From Planococcus sp. SK3692 (GTDB taxonomy: Bacteria > Bacillota > Bacilli > Bacillales_A > Planococcaceae), in assembly GCF_028890485.2 (NCBI RefSeq), contig NZ_JARCHV010000002.1, positions 248,001 to 312,000 of the forward strand: 64,000 nucleotides of DNA, in the 5' to 3' direction. A model generated the notes under the pieces. The model did not search any database and had not been told where the DNA came from. It was given only the letters and a program-made list of their open reading frames with translations. Each line of letters opens with the position of its first letter. The first letter of the stretch is position 1. Position numbers and translations under genes: made by a program. Shown piece after piece: positions 37,530 to 46,582 of the stretch.

Positions 37530-39056
37530 ATGGCAAAACGGATGATTATTATAGGAGCGGGGCCAGGTGGCTTAGCAGCGGGAATGCTGTTGGCGAGCAA
37601 AGGATACCAAGTAGACATTTATGAAAAAAATGACCGAATCGGCGGACGCAATGCTGCATTGACATTAGGTGATTTTACTTTTGACACAGGGCCGACGTTT
37701 TTGAGCATGCTTCATCTGGTGGAGGAATTATTCGAAACGACTGGGCGCAATGTCCACGATTATATGGAAGCGGTCGAACTGGACCCGATGTATGAACTGC
37801 GCTTTGAAGACCAAAACTTGGTGATGACGCGCGATCCTGAAGCAATGCGCAAGCAAATCGATGACAATTTCAAAGGCGACGGTGAAGGCTACGCGCGTTT
37901 CATGAAAGACACTGGCAAAAAGCTCGAAGCCTTATCTCCACTGCTGCAGACGAAAATGGACCGCATGACGGATCTCATGCAGCCGAAAGTGATTAAAGCG
38001 ATTCCGGAACTTGAAGCAGGCAAGACGCTTTACGATGTCTTGTCCCGCTATTTTAAAGATGAGCGTTTGAAGATGGCTTTTGCATTTCAATCTAAATACT
38101 TGGGCATGTCCCCTTGGGAATGCCCAGGGGCGTTCACAATCCTGTCTTATATGGAGCATGCGTATGGCATCTACCATCCAATCGGGGGCGTCAATCAATT
38201 ATCGGCGGCGATGGCGAAAGCCGTTAAAGAAATGGGCGGCCGTATCCATCTCAATAAAGGCGTACAAAAATTATGGATAGAAGGGCGTACGGTGAAAGGC
38301 GTCGATCTTTATGACGGCAGCCGCGAAGCAGCGGATGAAGTAATCATCAATGGCGACTTTGCACACGTGATGACCCATCTGGTAGAACCGGGCATCCTGA
38401 AGAAATACACTCCCAAAAAGCTCGACAAGAAAAAATATTCATGTTCTACGTTCATGCTGTATTTAGGGCTTGACAAGAAATATGATTTGTCGCATCACAC
38501 GATCGTTTTTTCGAAAGACTATCAAAAGAATGTCGAGGAAATGACAAAATCCCGCATCTTGTCAGCGGACCCGTCGATTTATATCCAAAATGCCAGCGTC
38601 ACGGATTCGACTTTGGCTCCGGAAGGCAAGTCAGCGCTTTACATATTGGCGCCGGTGCCGAATAATTTCAGCGATATCGGTTGGGAACACGAGCAAGAAG
38701 CATTCCGCGAGTTGGTGTTGGATATTATCGAAGAAAAAACCGATTTCAAGAACCTGCGTGACCATATCGAAGTGGAGAAGATGCTGACGCCGTTCGGCTG
38801 GGAATCGGATTACTCCGTTTACCGCGGTGCCACATTCAATTTGGGGCACCAATTATCGCAAATGATGGTATTCCGCCCGCACAATAAATTTGAAGAGCTC
38901 GATAAGTGCTGGCTGGTCGGAGGCGGCACGCATCCCGGCAGCGGCTTGCCGACCATCTTAGAATCCGCACGTATTACGGCAAACGGCATCTTGAAAGAAG
39001 ACGGCAAATCTGGAATTCCGATTGGCCCACTTCCGAAAGTGGAGGGATATGCATGA
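37530..39056 (+). CDS. CrtN-like carotenoid desaturase/oxidase paralogue
   Basis: A 508-residue FAD-dependent amine-oxidase-fold enzyme of the CrtI/CrtN family. The N-terminus RMIIIGAGPGGLAAGMLLASKGYQVDIYEKNDRIGGRN is the FAD site, and the C-terminal CWLVGGGTHPGSGLPTILESARITANGIL is the family signature. It differs from the next gene (closer to S. aureus CrtN) and the one at 41394 (closer to CrtP), so it is a third paralogue, perhaps matching CrtNc of other Bacillales C30 pathways; its exact oxidation step is not assigned here. ATG 37530 is 8 nt after ACGGGGG. It overlaps crtN by 4 nt and leads the operon. Confidence 0.78.
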   Translation: MAKRMIIIGAGPGGLAAGMLLASKGYQVDIYEKNDRIGGRNAALTLGDFTFDTGPTFLSMLHLVEELFETTGRNVHDYMEAVELDPMYELRFEDQNLVMTRDPEAMRKQIDDNFKGDGEGYARFMKDTGKKLEALSPLLQTKMDRMTDLMQPKVIKAIPELEAGKTLYDVLSRYFKDERLKMAFAFQSKYLGMSPWECPGAFTILSYMEHAYGIYHPIGGVNQLSAAMAKAVKEMGGRIHLNKGVQKLWIEGRTVKGVDLYDGSREAADEVIINGDFAHVMTHLVEPGILKKYTPKKLDKKKYSCSTFMLYLGLDKKYDLSHHTIVFSKDYQKNVEEMTKSRILSADPSIYIQNASVTDSTLAPEGKSALYILAPVPNNFSDIGWEHEQEAFRELVLDIIEEKTDFKNLRDHIEVEKMLTPFGWESDYSVYRGATFNLGHQLSQMMVFRPHNKFEELDKCWLVGGGTHPGSGLPTILESARITANGILKEDGKSGIPIGPLPKVEGYA

Positions 39057-40504
39057 AAATAGCCATAATTGGAGGCGGGGTCGGAGGCTTGATGGGCGCG
39101 TTGTATTTAACGAAGCTCGGCTATGAAGTCACGATTTACGAAAAAGAACATAAACTCGGCGGCAGAATGGCGTTTGTGGAACGGGACGGTTTCCGGATCG
39201 ATGAAGGCCCGACAATTGTCTTATTGCCGGAAATGTTCCGCGATTTATTCGCCCAAGCAGGAATCGACCCTCACAGCATCGAATTATTATTATGCGACCC
39301 ACTTTACACGATCCGCTTTACAGATGGAAAAGTGTATACGAAATACCCAGGGCGCGAGCGCCAATTGCAAGAAGTCGAAGAGCAGTTTCCGGAAGATAAA
39401 GATGGATTTATCCGCTTTATGGATGAGGGGCAGAAGCGCTTCGATATCGGCAAGCCCGCTTTTCTCGAACATGATTTTGTCCGCAAAGCGGATTTTTGGA
39501 CTTTCCGCAACATCCGCAATTTGATGAAACTGAAGCCGCAGCAATCTGTCCATCAATTAATGGAGAATTACTTCAGGGACGAACGATTGCAATTGGCTTA
39601 TTCCCTTCAGGCGCTTTATATCGGTGGGGACCCTTACCGCGCGCCGGCCATGTATTCACTTGTGCCGTTCAGTGAGCATCAGCACGGAGTGTATTATGTG
39701 AAGGGCGGCTATGCGAGCATCATTCCTGTTATGGAGCGGGAGCTGCGCAGCCGCGGCACTGAGATTCGATTGGATACGGCTGTTAAGCGCGTCGTGAAAA
39801 AAGATGGCCGTGCGACAGCAATCGAAACAGCAGCTGGCATAGAGCAATATGACGCGATCGTCTATAATGGGGATTTCCCCGGAATCAACCAAGTGGCGCC
39901 GATGAAGAAACAGAAAGAATACACGCCTTCTTCCGGCTGTGTGCTGTTGTATTTTGGATTGGACAAAATATATGAAGATGTAAATGTCCACCAGTTCTTC
40001 ATTGGTGATGATTATAAAGAGCATATGGAAGATGTGTTTGTCAGAGGGCAAAAAACGGAAAATCCGGCGTTTTATACATTCCATCCTTCGGTCATTGACG
40101 ACTCTCTTGCCCCTGAAGGCAAATCGGTGCTCTATGTGCTTGTACCGGTTCCTTCGGATACAGAAATCGATTGGAAAAATGATGAAGAGTGGATTGGGCG
40201 TATTTTGGACCGGATGGAGACATTGTCGTTTCCGGGCATCCGGGAATCGATTGAATGGATGGACGTGCGCACGCCGAAAGATGCGGAAGCGTTCGGCTTG
40301 TTTAAGGGAGGCAGCTTCGGAATAGGCCCGACATTACGTCAATCCGGCGTTTTCCGCCCGCAGATCAAACCGGACGACACGGACAATTTGTATGCAGTAG
40401 GAGCTTCTGTCCATCCGGGCGGCGGCATCCCGATCGTCATGCAAGGAGCGAAATTGCTGGCCGACAGAATCCACAGCGATTTGAAAGAAAGGGGCGGTTC
40501 ATGA
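39053..40504 (+). CDS. crtN: 4,4'-diapophytoene desaturase
   Basis: A 483-residue FAD enzyme that should desaturate colourless 4,4'-diapophytoene to yellow or orange C30 polyenes at the membrane. FAD motif MKIAIIGGGVGGLMGALYLTKLGYEVTIYEKEHKLGGRM; ALYIGGDPYRAPAMYSLVPFSEHQHGVYYVKGG and GGSFGIGPTLRQSGVFRPQ correspond closely to remembered S. aureus CrtN segments (LYIGIDPKRGPSLYSIIP, FGSAFGLMPTLAQSNYYRPQ); the C-terminus has AVGASVHPGGGIPIVMQGAKLLADRI. The start at 39053 makes an ATGA overlap with the gene before; its end overlaps crtM in the same way. Enzyme step by homology, not proven. Confidence 0.82.
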   Translation: MKIAIIGGGVGGLMGALYLTKLGYEVTIYEKEHKLGGRMAFVERDGFRIDEGPTIVLLPEMFRDLFAQAGIDPHSIELLLCDPLYTIRFTDGKVYTKYPGRERQLQEVEEQFPEDKDGFIRFMDEGQKRFDIGKPAFLEHDFVRKADFWTFRNIRNLMKLKPQQSVHQLMENYFRDERLQLAYSLQALYIGGDPYRAPAMYSLVPFSEHQHGVYYVKGGYASIIPVMERELRSRGTEIRLDTAVKRVVKKDGRATAIETAAGIEQYDAIVYNGDFPGINQVAPMKKQKEYTPSSGCVLLYFGLDKIYEDVNVHQFFIGDDYKEHMEDVFVRGQKTENPAFYTFHPSVIDDSLAPEGKSVLYVLVPVPSDTEIDWKNDEEWIGRILDRMETLSFPGIRESIEWMDVRTPKDAEAFGLFKGGSFGIGPTLRQSGVFRPQIKPDDTDNLYAVGASVHPGGGIPIVMQGAKLLADRIHSDLKERGGS

Positions 40505-41334
40505 TGGAATTGAAGCAAGCCTATAGCTATTGCGAACGCATTATCGCCGATAATTCAAAGAGCTTTTATAAAGCATTTTCCTTATTGCCGAAAGAAAAGC
40601 GCAAAGCCGTATGGGCAGTATATGCCTTCTGCCGGAAAGTTGATGATATCGTCGATGAAGGCAGCCATCCAGAACCTGAGCTGAAAGCGTTCCGAAAAGA
40701 CTTCGATGAATTTCTAGCAGGTTCGATCCAATGGGATGACCCGATGTGGCTGGCGCTTGAAGATGTTTTTGAAAGCTACGATATGGATGCCAGCGCGTTT
40801 TACGGATTGATTAAAGGGCAGGAAATGGATTTGACGATCAACCGCTACCGGACGCTTGATGAGCTATTGGATTATAGCTATCATGTGGCGAGTACGGTTG
40901 GGCTGATGCTGTTGCCGATACTCGCACCTGGGCGTACAGCCCTGTTAAAGGATGGCGCAATTTCGCTAGGCTACGCCATGCAAATCACCAATATCCTGCG
41001 CGATATCGGAGAAGACTTGTCCATGGACCGCATTTATTTGCCTCAGGACATCATGCGCAAATACGGCCTTGCCGAGGAAGCACTTGGAAGCGGAACGGTA
41101 TCGGAATCGTTCATCCAAGTGTGGGAAGAACTCGCGAGCATCGCTGAGTTCCATTACGACCGGGCCTTTGAAACGATCAACGACTATCCCCTATCTTCCC
41201 GTGTGCCAGTCAAAGGCGCCGCGCTTGTCTACCGTGAAATCCTGTCGACTATCCGCTCGAAAGAGTATACGGTGTTTCACGAAAAGCATTACGTAACGGA
41301 TGATTCCAAGCAATCCATCCTGCAATGCTTATAA
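40501..41334 (+). CDS. crtM: 4,4'-diapophytoene (dehydrosqualene) synthase
   Basis: A 277-residue head-to-head prenyl synthase of the squalene/phytoene synthase family. It condenses two farnesyl diphosphates into the C30 diapophytoene, the entry step of the locus. Two Asp-rich metal-binding motifs are visible: FCRKVDDIVDE (about residues 41-51) and ITNILRDIGEDLSMDRIYLP (about 161-180), together with the SKSFY start segment and YHVASTVGLM. Size and motifs match S. aureus CrtM. Two in-frame ATGs stand at 40501 and 40504; the first gives the overlap with crtN. Last in the plus operon, facing crtP across a shared hairpin. Confidence 0.9.
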   Translation: MMELKQAYSYCERIIADNSKSFYKAFSLLPKEKRKAVWAVYAFCRKVDDIVDEGSHPEPELKAFRKDFDEFLAGSIQWDDPMWLALEDVFESYDMDASAFYGLIKGQEMDLTINRYRTLDELLDYSYHVASTVGLMLLPILAPGRTALLKDGAISLGYAMQITNILRDIGEDLSMDRIYLPQDIMRKYGLAEEALGSGTVSESFIQVWEELASIAEFHYDRAFETINDYPLSSRVPVKGAALVYREILSTIRSKEYTVFHEKHYVTDDSKQSILQCL

Positions 41335-41340
41335 CAAGCG

Positions 41341-41390
41341 AAAAAGCTGTATCCATCCGTCAATTGTGGCGGATGGATACAGCTTTTTTT
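41341..41390. terminator. bidirectional terminator between the carotenoid operons
   Basis: 19-bp perfect stem (AAAAAGCTGTATCCATCCG and its complement), 10-nt loop, A- and T-runs outside. It ends both the crtM and crtP transcripts. Confidence 0.93.
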
Positions 41391-41393
41391 ATT

Positions 41394-42878
41394 TTAGGAT
41401 GAATAATGTTCGACTAAGCGCCGCGCCACATTCAAACCGCTCAAAGTAACCATCGGCGAGCCGCCGCCGGGGTGAACGCTTCCGCCGACAAAGAACAGCC
41501 CCTTAATGTCACGGCTTGCATTCGATGGCCGCAAAAAGGCGTCTTTCGGCCGATTGGAAGACGGCCCGTATAAAGCGCCGCGGTGAGACCCGAATGTATC
41601 GCGGATGAATTCAGGCGTGAAGGTCTGTTCTTGTTGCAGGTGGTCGCGTATTTCTATTCCGTAATGTTCCAATAAATCGTAAATCCGCTCTTTGTATTGT
41701 TGCGGGTCAATTTGTAAATCGCCTTGCGCTGTCAGGGCAGGAGCGTTGACGAGAATGAACAAATTGTCCCCGGCAGGTGACACGGATGGGTCTGAGTGGG
41801 ATGAGTTGCTGATGTAGATGGTCGGCTCGCCGCTGTATTGCTTATCGCTAAACAACTCCTGGAACTCACGCGGATAATCGGCGGAAAAGAAGACGTTATG
41901 ATGCTTCAGTTCAGGCAAGCGGGTGTCGAGCCCAGCCGTGATGACAAAAGCCGAAATCGACGGCTCGAACCGGTCGCGCTTCGCATCCTTGAAAGACGGA
42001 CGCTCTGCTTCATTCACCAATTCTGGAAATGCCGATAATAAATCTCCATTCAAGATGACCGCATCGGCGGCAATCTGTTCGCCGTCTGCGAGTTCTACGC
42101 CGCATGCTTGACCTTGTTCCGTCAAGATTCGGGTTACGGCCGTTTCAGGATACATCTCGGCGCCACATTCCGCTGCAACTTGTGCGAAACCTTGTGCAAT
42201 CGACACGTTTCCGCCTTTTGCGTAAAAGACGCCTTGAGACAGTTCGAGGTGGGCGATCATCGCGAAGGTGGCAGGGGCCTTATAGGGCGATGAGCCGATA
42301 TAAGTAGCGTAGCGCCCGACTGCCTGAAGCAAACCTTCGTGTTTGAAATAGCGGCTGAAAAAATGGTCCATCGATTCAAGCGGTCGCACTTTTAGCATGG
42401 CCGCCCCGAGTGACGGGGACAAATAATCCCGGTACGACTGGAAGCTCAGCGGAAAGAAATACTGTTCGGATGACTGATACAAACGGGCGACTTCGGCTAA
42501 GAACGCATCGTATTTACTGGCGGCAAAAGGATCCAGTTTTTCCAGCTGGCGAATCATTTGGTCGCGGTCTGCCGTAAAGTCGATGTGGCTGCCGTCTGCA
42601 AAATGGTTGCGCGTATGGACAGCGAGTTTTTTGAGTTGGAAATATTGATCAGGATCGCGTCCGGTCTGCTCGATGACCTCACGGAAGATATCCGGCATCG
42701 TGATGGTGTTCGGGCCGAAATCGAAATGGTAGCTGCCAAGCTCGACTGGCATCAACTTGCCGCCGAAATGGCTGTTCTTTTCAAATAGGCTGACGCGCAT
42801 GCCCGCGTTCGCGAGCGTGATCGCAGCAGTTAAGCCGCCGAGCCCGCCGCCGACGATGGCGATATGTGGTCGGTTCAT
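41394..42878 (-). CDS. crtP: 4,4'-diaponeurosporene/diapolycopene oxygenase (CrtP type)
   Basis: A 494-residue FAD enzyme of the CrtN/CrtI fold. Its N-terminus HIAIVGGGLGGLTAAITLANAGMRVSLFEKNSHFGGK and the C-terminal FGSHRGALYGPSSNRPKDAFLRPSN plus FFVGGSVHPGGGSPMVTLSG correspond to remembered CrtP segments (SNRGAIYGVVADKK, VGGSVNPGGGMPMVTLSG). CrtP (also called CrtNb) oxidises the terminal methyl group toward an aldehyde or acid. ATG 42878 overlaps the glycosyltransferase stop by 4 nt. It is last in the minus operon and convergent with crtM. Whether it works on one or both ends of the polyene is not readable. Confidence 0.8.
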   Translation of the reverse strand: MNRPHIAIVGGGLGGLTAAITLANAGMRVSLFEKNSHFGGKLMPVELGSYHFDFGPNTITMPDIFREVIEQTGRDPDQYFQLKKLAVHTRNHFADGSHIDFTADRDQMIRQLEKLDPFAASKYDAFLAEVARLYQSSEQYFFPLSFQSYRDYLSPSLGAAMLKVRPLESMDHFFSRYFKHEGLLQAVGRYATYIGSSPYKAPATFAMIAHLELSQGVFYAKGGNVSIAQGFAQVAAECGAEMYPETAVTRILTEQGQACGVELADGEQIAADAVILNGDLLSAFPELVNEAERPSFKDAKRDRFEPSISAFVITAGLDTRLPELKHHNVFFSADYPREFQELFSDKQYSGEPTIYISNSSHSDPSVSPAGDNLFILVNAPALTAQGDLQIDPQQYKERIYDLLEHYGIEIRDHLQQEQTFTPEFIRDTFGSHRGALYGPSSNRPKDAFLRPSNASRDIKGLFFVGGSVHPGGGSPMVTLSGLNVARRLVEHYSS

Positions 42879-43978
42879 GAATAATGCCTGCCTTTCCATG
42901 TGTAAGACTCATTTTTCAAGGATTTTTTCATGGCCGTGAGCATGACCGCGAGCATCGCTGCCGCTTGGAGGGGAATGAGAAATGCCAAGTACCAGCGCTG
43001 ATTGGTTACCATGTCAACATACCAGCGCTGTAAAACAGTCAGCGCATATGGCACAAGCCACAACCAGTTGGCCGTTATAAGGCCGGCTGCCGCGAGAAAC
43101 AACGGAAAGATGTAAAAGACACTATAAAACAAGGTCAGAAGGAGTGCAATCAGCGGTGAACGCCCGATGCCAGTGTAGCTGTTCTTTAGAAAGCCTTCCC
43201 ATACTTCGGCAGGCGTTTCGTACATCCGGCATTTGACCGAGGCGGTAATATTGGCGAGCAGCACTTTATGGCCAGCTTGTTTTAAGGTGCGCGCGATATG
43301 TACATCTTCGACGAGTGACGTGCGCACGGCTTCATGCCCGCCGATCGAATCATAGGCTTTTCGTTCAAAAGCCATCCACATGCCGTTTGCTGCGGTGGCT
43401 GCAGGGAATTTTGCATAATTCGCCAGCGCCAATGGCAAGTGGAATAAAATGACGAAATGAAGCATCGGCACGAGCAATTTACTCAAGAACACCGGCACTT
43501 CAAAAGCAGGGAATCCGGACAACAAGGCAACGCACCGTTTGTCCATCAAGCCGAGTGTCTGCCGCACCGCTTGCTTGCGGAAGCGCACATCGGCATCGAC
43601 AAAGAATAAGTAATCTCCGGAAGCGTGTTTTTGCAATTGGTGGCAGGCATGGACTTTGCCGATCCACCCGTCAGGCAGTTCGACGCCTTGCAAAACGGTG
43701 AAGCGCTTGTCGCCTGCAATTTCCCGGTCGAGTGCCGCTTGGGTACCGTCAGTCGACTGGTCATTCAACAGGATGAATTCGGACTTCTCCCAGTCGGTCT
43801 CTTTTAATGAACGGACAATCGTCGCCACGTTGCGTTCTTCATTGCGCATCGGCACAAGAATCGAGACGAAGGGCTCAGCTTTTACTAATGGCCGTTTTGG
43901 CAACGCCGGCAAGAACAGGCGGTTGAAGACAATCCACAAGAAAAAGGCAATATGGACGACGATTAAAGCCGTGATCAT
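42875..43978 (-). CDS. carotenoid glycosyltransferase (GT2, CrtQ-like)
   Basis: A 367-residue membrane-bound family 2 glycosyltransferase. A first membrane helix (ITALIVVHIAFFLWIVFNRL) is followed by the catalytic domain: VSILVPMRNEERNVATIVRSL, ILLNDQSTDGT, the DXD-type YLFFVDADVRFRK and the acceptor region VEDVHIARTLKQAG. Several C-terminal helices follow (about residues 260-350). In S. aureus CrtQ glucosylates the carotenoid acid; here the target may be the acid or a C5-hydroxyl made by the CruF-like enzyme. It overlaps the acyltransferase gene upstream and crtP downstream by 4 nt each, so the proteins are probably made in similar amounts. Confidence 0.8.
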   Translation of the reverse strand: MITALIVVHIAFFLWIVFNRLFLPALPKRPLVKAEPFVSILVPMRNEERNVATIVRSLKETDWEKSEFILLNDQSTDGTQAALDREIAGDKRFTVLQGVELPDGWIGKVHACHQLQKHASGDYLFFVDADVRFRKQAVRQTLGLMDKRCVALLSGFPAFEVPVFLSKLLVPMLHFVILFHLPLALANYAKFPAATAANGMWMAFERKAYDSIGGHEAVRTSLVEDVHIARTLKQAGHKVLLANITASVKCRMYETPAEVWEGFLKNSYTGIGRSPLIALLLTLFYSVFYIFPLFLAAAGLITANWLWLVPYALTVLQRWYVDMVTNQRWYLAFLIPLQAAAMLAVMLTAMKKSLKNESYTWKGRHYS

Positions 43979-44652
43979 GACGAGCGCCTCCTTTTCAGCA
44001 TCTCCTTGAATTTCTCGTAATTCTCTTCGAGCACTTCCTGTTTCAACTGGTCAAGCGCAGCGGTTTCCCGCTCCTGCAGCCATAGGGTTCTATCGTGCCT
44101 CGAGCCTGTCGGGATCTCATCCAATGACAAGCTTTCTCCCTGATCGATCCACACTTCAGGCTGCTTTTCGCGGCGCATCGAATAATAAAAGCGCACCGGA
44201 ACAAGCGGAACCTCTGGGCATTTCTCCATTAAATAAAGGACGCCTGTATGAAATTCCAACGGGCGCGTCTCTAAATGATACTCATCGCCTTGCGGAAACA
44301 GGATGACCGTTTTGCCTTGTTTCAATAAATTCTCGGCATAGCGCAGCGAAGCCAAAATATCTTTTGGGTTGCTGCGGTCGATTGAAAAGGCGCCAAGTCG
44401 GCGGAAAAAAGGGAATTCTTTCAACCCGCGTTCGTGCATCATGATATGGACATCCGAATTCCACACGCGCCGATTCAGGAAAAAGAACAACAGCCCATCC
44501 CACCAGGAACTGTGATTTGAAATGATTAAAGCTGGCCCTTTAAGCGGGCGGATGTTCCGGCCGTATAAATGAGAAAAAGAACGATGGATCGACGGCATTA
44601 AATACAGAGCGAATGCGCGTTCAAAAAGCGCTGATTTTTTCGCCTGGATCAT
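43975..44652 (-). CDS. carotenoid acyltransferase (PlsC/LPLAT fold, CrtO-like role)
   Basis: A 225-residue acyltransferase of the lysophospholipid acyltransferase superfamily. The catalytic His-X4-Asp is in LIISNHSSWWDGLL (about 53-66), then RRLGAFSIDR, and the substrate-binding ILFPQGDEYH takes the place of the usual FPEGTRS. In the known C30 pathways an acyltransferase esterifies a sugar hydroxyl with a fatty acid, anchoring the xanthophyll in the membrane. The start is ATG 44652, making an ATGA overlap with the CruF-like gene; a longer frame exists upstream but would overlap that gene by 76 nt. It has no predicted membrane-spanning helix. Confidence 0.78.
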   Translation of the reverse strand: MIQAKKSALFERAFALYLMPSIHRSFSHLYGRNIRPLKGPALIISNHSSWWDGLLFFFLNRRVWNSDVHIMMHERGLKEFPFFRRLGAFSIDRSNPKDILASLRYAENLLKQGKTVILFPQGDEYHLETRPLEFHTGVLYLMEKCPEVPLVPVRFYYSMRREKQPEVWIDQGESLSLDEIPTGSRHDRTLWLQERETAALDQLKQEVLEENYEKFKEMLKRRRSS

Positions 44653-45401
44653 TGCGGGCGCCTCTTCCAGGCCAAGGCGACAATCGCTGCCGTCAAGACA
44701 GAAGTCAATGAGGCTGCGAGCCACAATCCGTTAATCACCCCGAGCAGTACGAACAAGGCAATCATCAGCACATACAACAGGGCCATGCGCTTTTCGGCCT
44801 GGCCAGCTAACACTTCGAGCTTCTGCTTCTTGAAGGCGGCATCGAGTACGAGGTGAAGGATGAACGCAACGATAAACCAGCCGGTGAAATTGGTCCACGG
44901 AATATCATAGTAAAAACCTGTATCTTCCCATAACCAATAGCCTTTTACTTTATAGGCGACCGGATCGATGATCAAATCAATGATGACCGCTGCAATGCCT
45001 CCGGCGGCTGCATACAGAAGGCCGCCGCTTGGCACAATCCAGCGCGCGATGACGTGGCTTGTCGCCATGACCATAAGCCAGGCGAAGCCGATCGCGATCG
45101 GCACGCCGAAGACATTCGGGGCGAAGCGGTCGGTATAGTCATACGAGCCGAACAAGAAGCCGCTGTCGGCGCCAGCCCATTCGACGATGAAGGTCGAGAA
45201 GAAAATGAGTACGCCGATCGCCCCGCCGATTACAGGGCCGAAGCGCCGCCATAGATAAAGAAAGCCGAGTGTTCCGGCCAAGATGAGGAAGAAGGCATTT
45301 GCCCATTCCAGCCAAGATGGCAATAAATCAAAACCTAGCAAGATAACACCGCAGATATACCAAAAAATGAATAACTTAAAAATCCGATCTTCCCATTTCA
45401 C
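44649..45401 (-). CDS. CruF-like carotenoid hydratase (DUF422 family)
   Basis: A 250-residue integral membrane protein with about seven hydrophobic helices, in the carotenoid biosynthesis (DUF422/CruF) family. Signature-like segments are FFSTFIVEWAGADSGFLFGSYDYTDRFAPNVFGVPIAIGFAWLMV and IIDLIIDPVAYKVKGYWLWEDTGFYYDIPWTNFTGWF, rich in acidic and aromatic residues that could add water to a terminal polyene bond. CruF proteins are 1',2'-hydratases of other carotenoids. Here C5 hydration of a C30 chain would fit the 5-glucosyl-5,6-dihydro compounds reported from Planococcus (recalled literature). GTG 45401 has GAGGTG 6 nt upstream; the open frame extends further but lacks a signal. First gene of the minus operon. 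Confidence 0.75.
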   Translation of the reverse strand: MKWEDRIFKLFIFWYICGVILLGFDLLPSWLEWANAFFLILAGTLGFLYLWRRFGPVIGGAIGVLIFFSTFIVEWAGADSGFLFGSYDYTDRFAPNVFGVPIAIGFAWLMVMATSHVIARWIVPSGGLLYAAAGGIAAVIIDLIIDPVAYKVKGYWLWEDTGFYYDIPWTNFTGWFIVAFILHLVLDAAFKKQKLEVLAGQAEKRMALLYVLMIALFVLLGVINGLWLAASLTSVLTAAIVALAWKRRPQ

Positions 45402-45425
45402 GAGCAGCACCTCATCCAAATTAGT

Positions 45426-45440
45426 TATACAAATAGTGTA
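45426..45440 (-). promoter_or_regulatory. shared carotenoid-operon element, minus copy
   Basis: On the minus strand TACACTATTTGTATA, identical at 13 of 15 positions to the element at 37474-37488 before the plus operon. It lies 25-40 nt upstream of the CruF-like start codon and could serve as -10 region plus operator. Confidence 0.45.
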
Positions 45441-45595
45441 CAACAATAGCTGGAAAAGACGAAAGAAAAGGGCGGAGAGCCCTAAGCGCAGCCCAGTGAA
45501 TTTTTTTGCCTTGTGCATTTTTGCTGTGGAGACTGGTGTAACGGTATATTTATGAGGAAAATGTCATAAATGCTAGCAGAATTTTCAGTAAAATA

Positions 45596-45624
45596 TTGCA
45601 GGGAATCCTGCAAAAGTATATACT
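45596..45624 (+). promoter_or_regulatory. promoter and operator of the RpiR regulator gene
   Basis: TTGCAG, 17 nt, TATACT is a near-consensus sigma-A promoter. The -35 box begins a 7-bp inverted repeat, TTGCAGG-GAAT-CCTGCAA (45596-45613), a likely operator, perhaps for the regulator itself. Confidence 0.65.
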
Positions 45625-45668
45625 ATATTACAAGCAACTACAGATGTTTTTGCGATGGGGGAATGAAT

Positions 45669-46508
45669 ATGCAGGATTTACTGCGAAATGTGTCAGCTTC
45701 TTATAAAGATTTCAGCTCGGGGCAAAAAAAGATAGCAGACCTCTTCTTCCGGGAACCGATTTTCATTGCTTTTTCGTCCGCATTGGAAGTAGGAAGGCGC
45801 GTGCAGGTCAGCGAGTCAACCGTCATCAGATGGACACAGAAGCTCGGTTACAGGGGTTATACAGAGTTTCAGCATACGCTTCAGCGCAAACTTGCGGAAG
45901 AACGGCTCGACAATGCACAACAGGAACAGCCTGTTGCTGTGGACCAATCGTTTCTTGAAAACTTGCTTGACGCAGACATCACTAGCATCCTGAAGCTCAA
46001 GCAAACGATCAATGAAGAAAATTTATTGCAAGTGGTCGACCGCATCAGCAAATCTGAGCAACGCTATGTCACAGGCAATTTCTTCGATTTCGGCTTAGCC
46101 GAATGGTTCGGCGGTTGGCTTGGCAGCGCACTTGGAAATACAGCGATGATGCAGCCGGGCACTGCCGCTTATTATGGGCAGATGGCGGAACTTGGCCCTC
46201 AGGATACAATCATCGCTTTCGCCTTTCCGCGTTATACGCGGACCTTGATGGACACTCTGGAGCAAGCGAAGCGCAAAGGAGCGGAAGTGATCGTCTTAAC
46301 CGACAAGGAAGACTCGCCAGCTGCGAAAAGCGCCGACATCGTGCTCACCGTTTCCGTTAATGCGAACTTGAATATCGATTCCTATACAGCGGTTCACGCG
46401 TTATTGACTTCGGTCATGCGCTTTGTCTATGTCAAAGAGCATTCGAAAGTGAAAGAAAAACTGGCCCGGCTGGAAACGGCTTACACTGATCAGGATATCT
46501 TCATATAA
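45669..46508 (+). CDS. RpiR/MurR-family transcriptional regulator
   Basis: About 279 residues. The N-terminal HTH_6 domain (1-80: SASYKDFSSGQKKIADLFFREPIFIAFSSALEVGRRVQVSESTVIRWTQKLGYRGYTEFQ) binds DNA, and a C-terminal SIS domain (about 120-245: RYVTGNFFDFGLAEWFGGWLGSA, TIIAFAFPRYTRTLMDTLEQAKRKGAEVIVLTD) normally senses phosphosugars. Two ATGs, 45663 and 45669, are possible; GGGGGA at 45657 fits the second. It lies 74 nt upstream of an amino acid ABC transporter operon and likely controls it. That pairing is unusual for a sugar-sensing family, so its ligand may be an amino acid derivative. Confidence 0.83.
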   Translation: MQDLLRNVSASYKDFSSGQKKIADLFFREPIFIAFSSALEVGRRVQVSESTVIRWTQKLGYRGYTEFQHTLQRKLAEERLDNAQQEQPVAVDQSFLENLLDADITSILKLKQTINEENLLQVVDRISKSEQRYVTGNFFDFGLAEWFGGWLGSALGNTAMMQPGTAAYYGQMAELGPQDTIIAFAFPRYTRTLMDTLEQAKRKGAEVIVLTDKEDSPAAKSADIVLTVSVNANLNIDSYTAVHALLTSVMRFVYVKEHSKVKEKLARLETAYTDQDIFI

Positions 46509-46582
46509 CACCCACCCATTGCAGACACGTCCCGAATCGCTTCGGCGTTTTGGTCAAACACAAACGAAAAGGGGAGAGCAAG

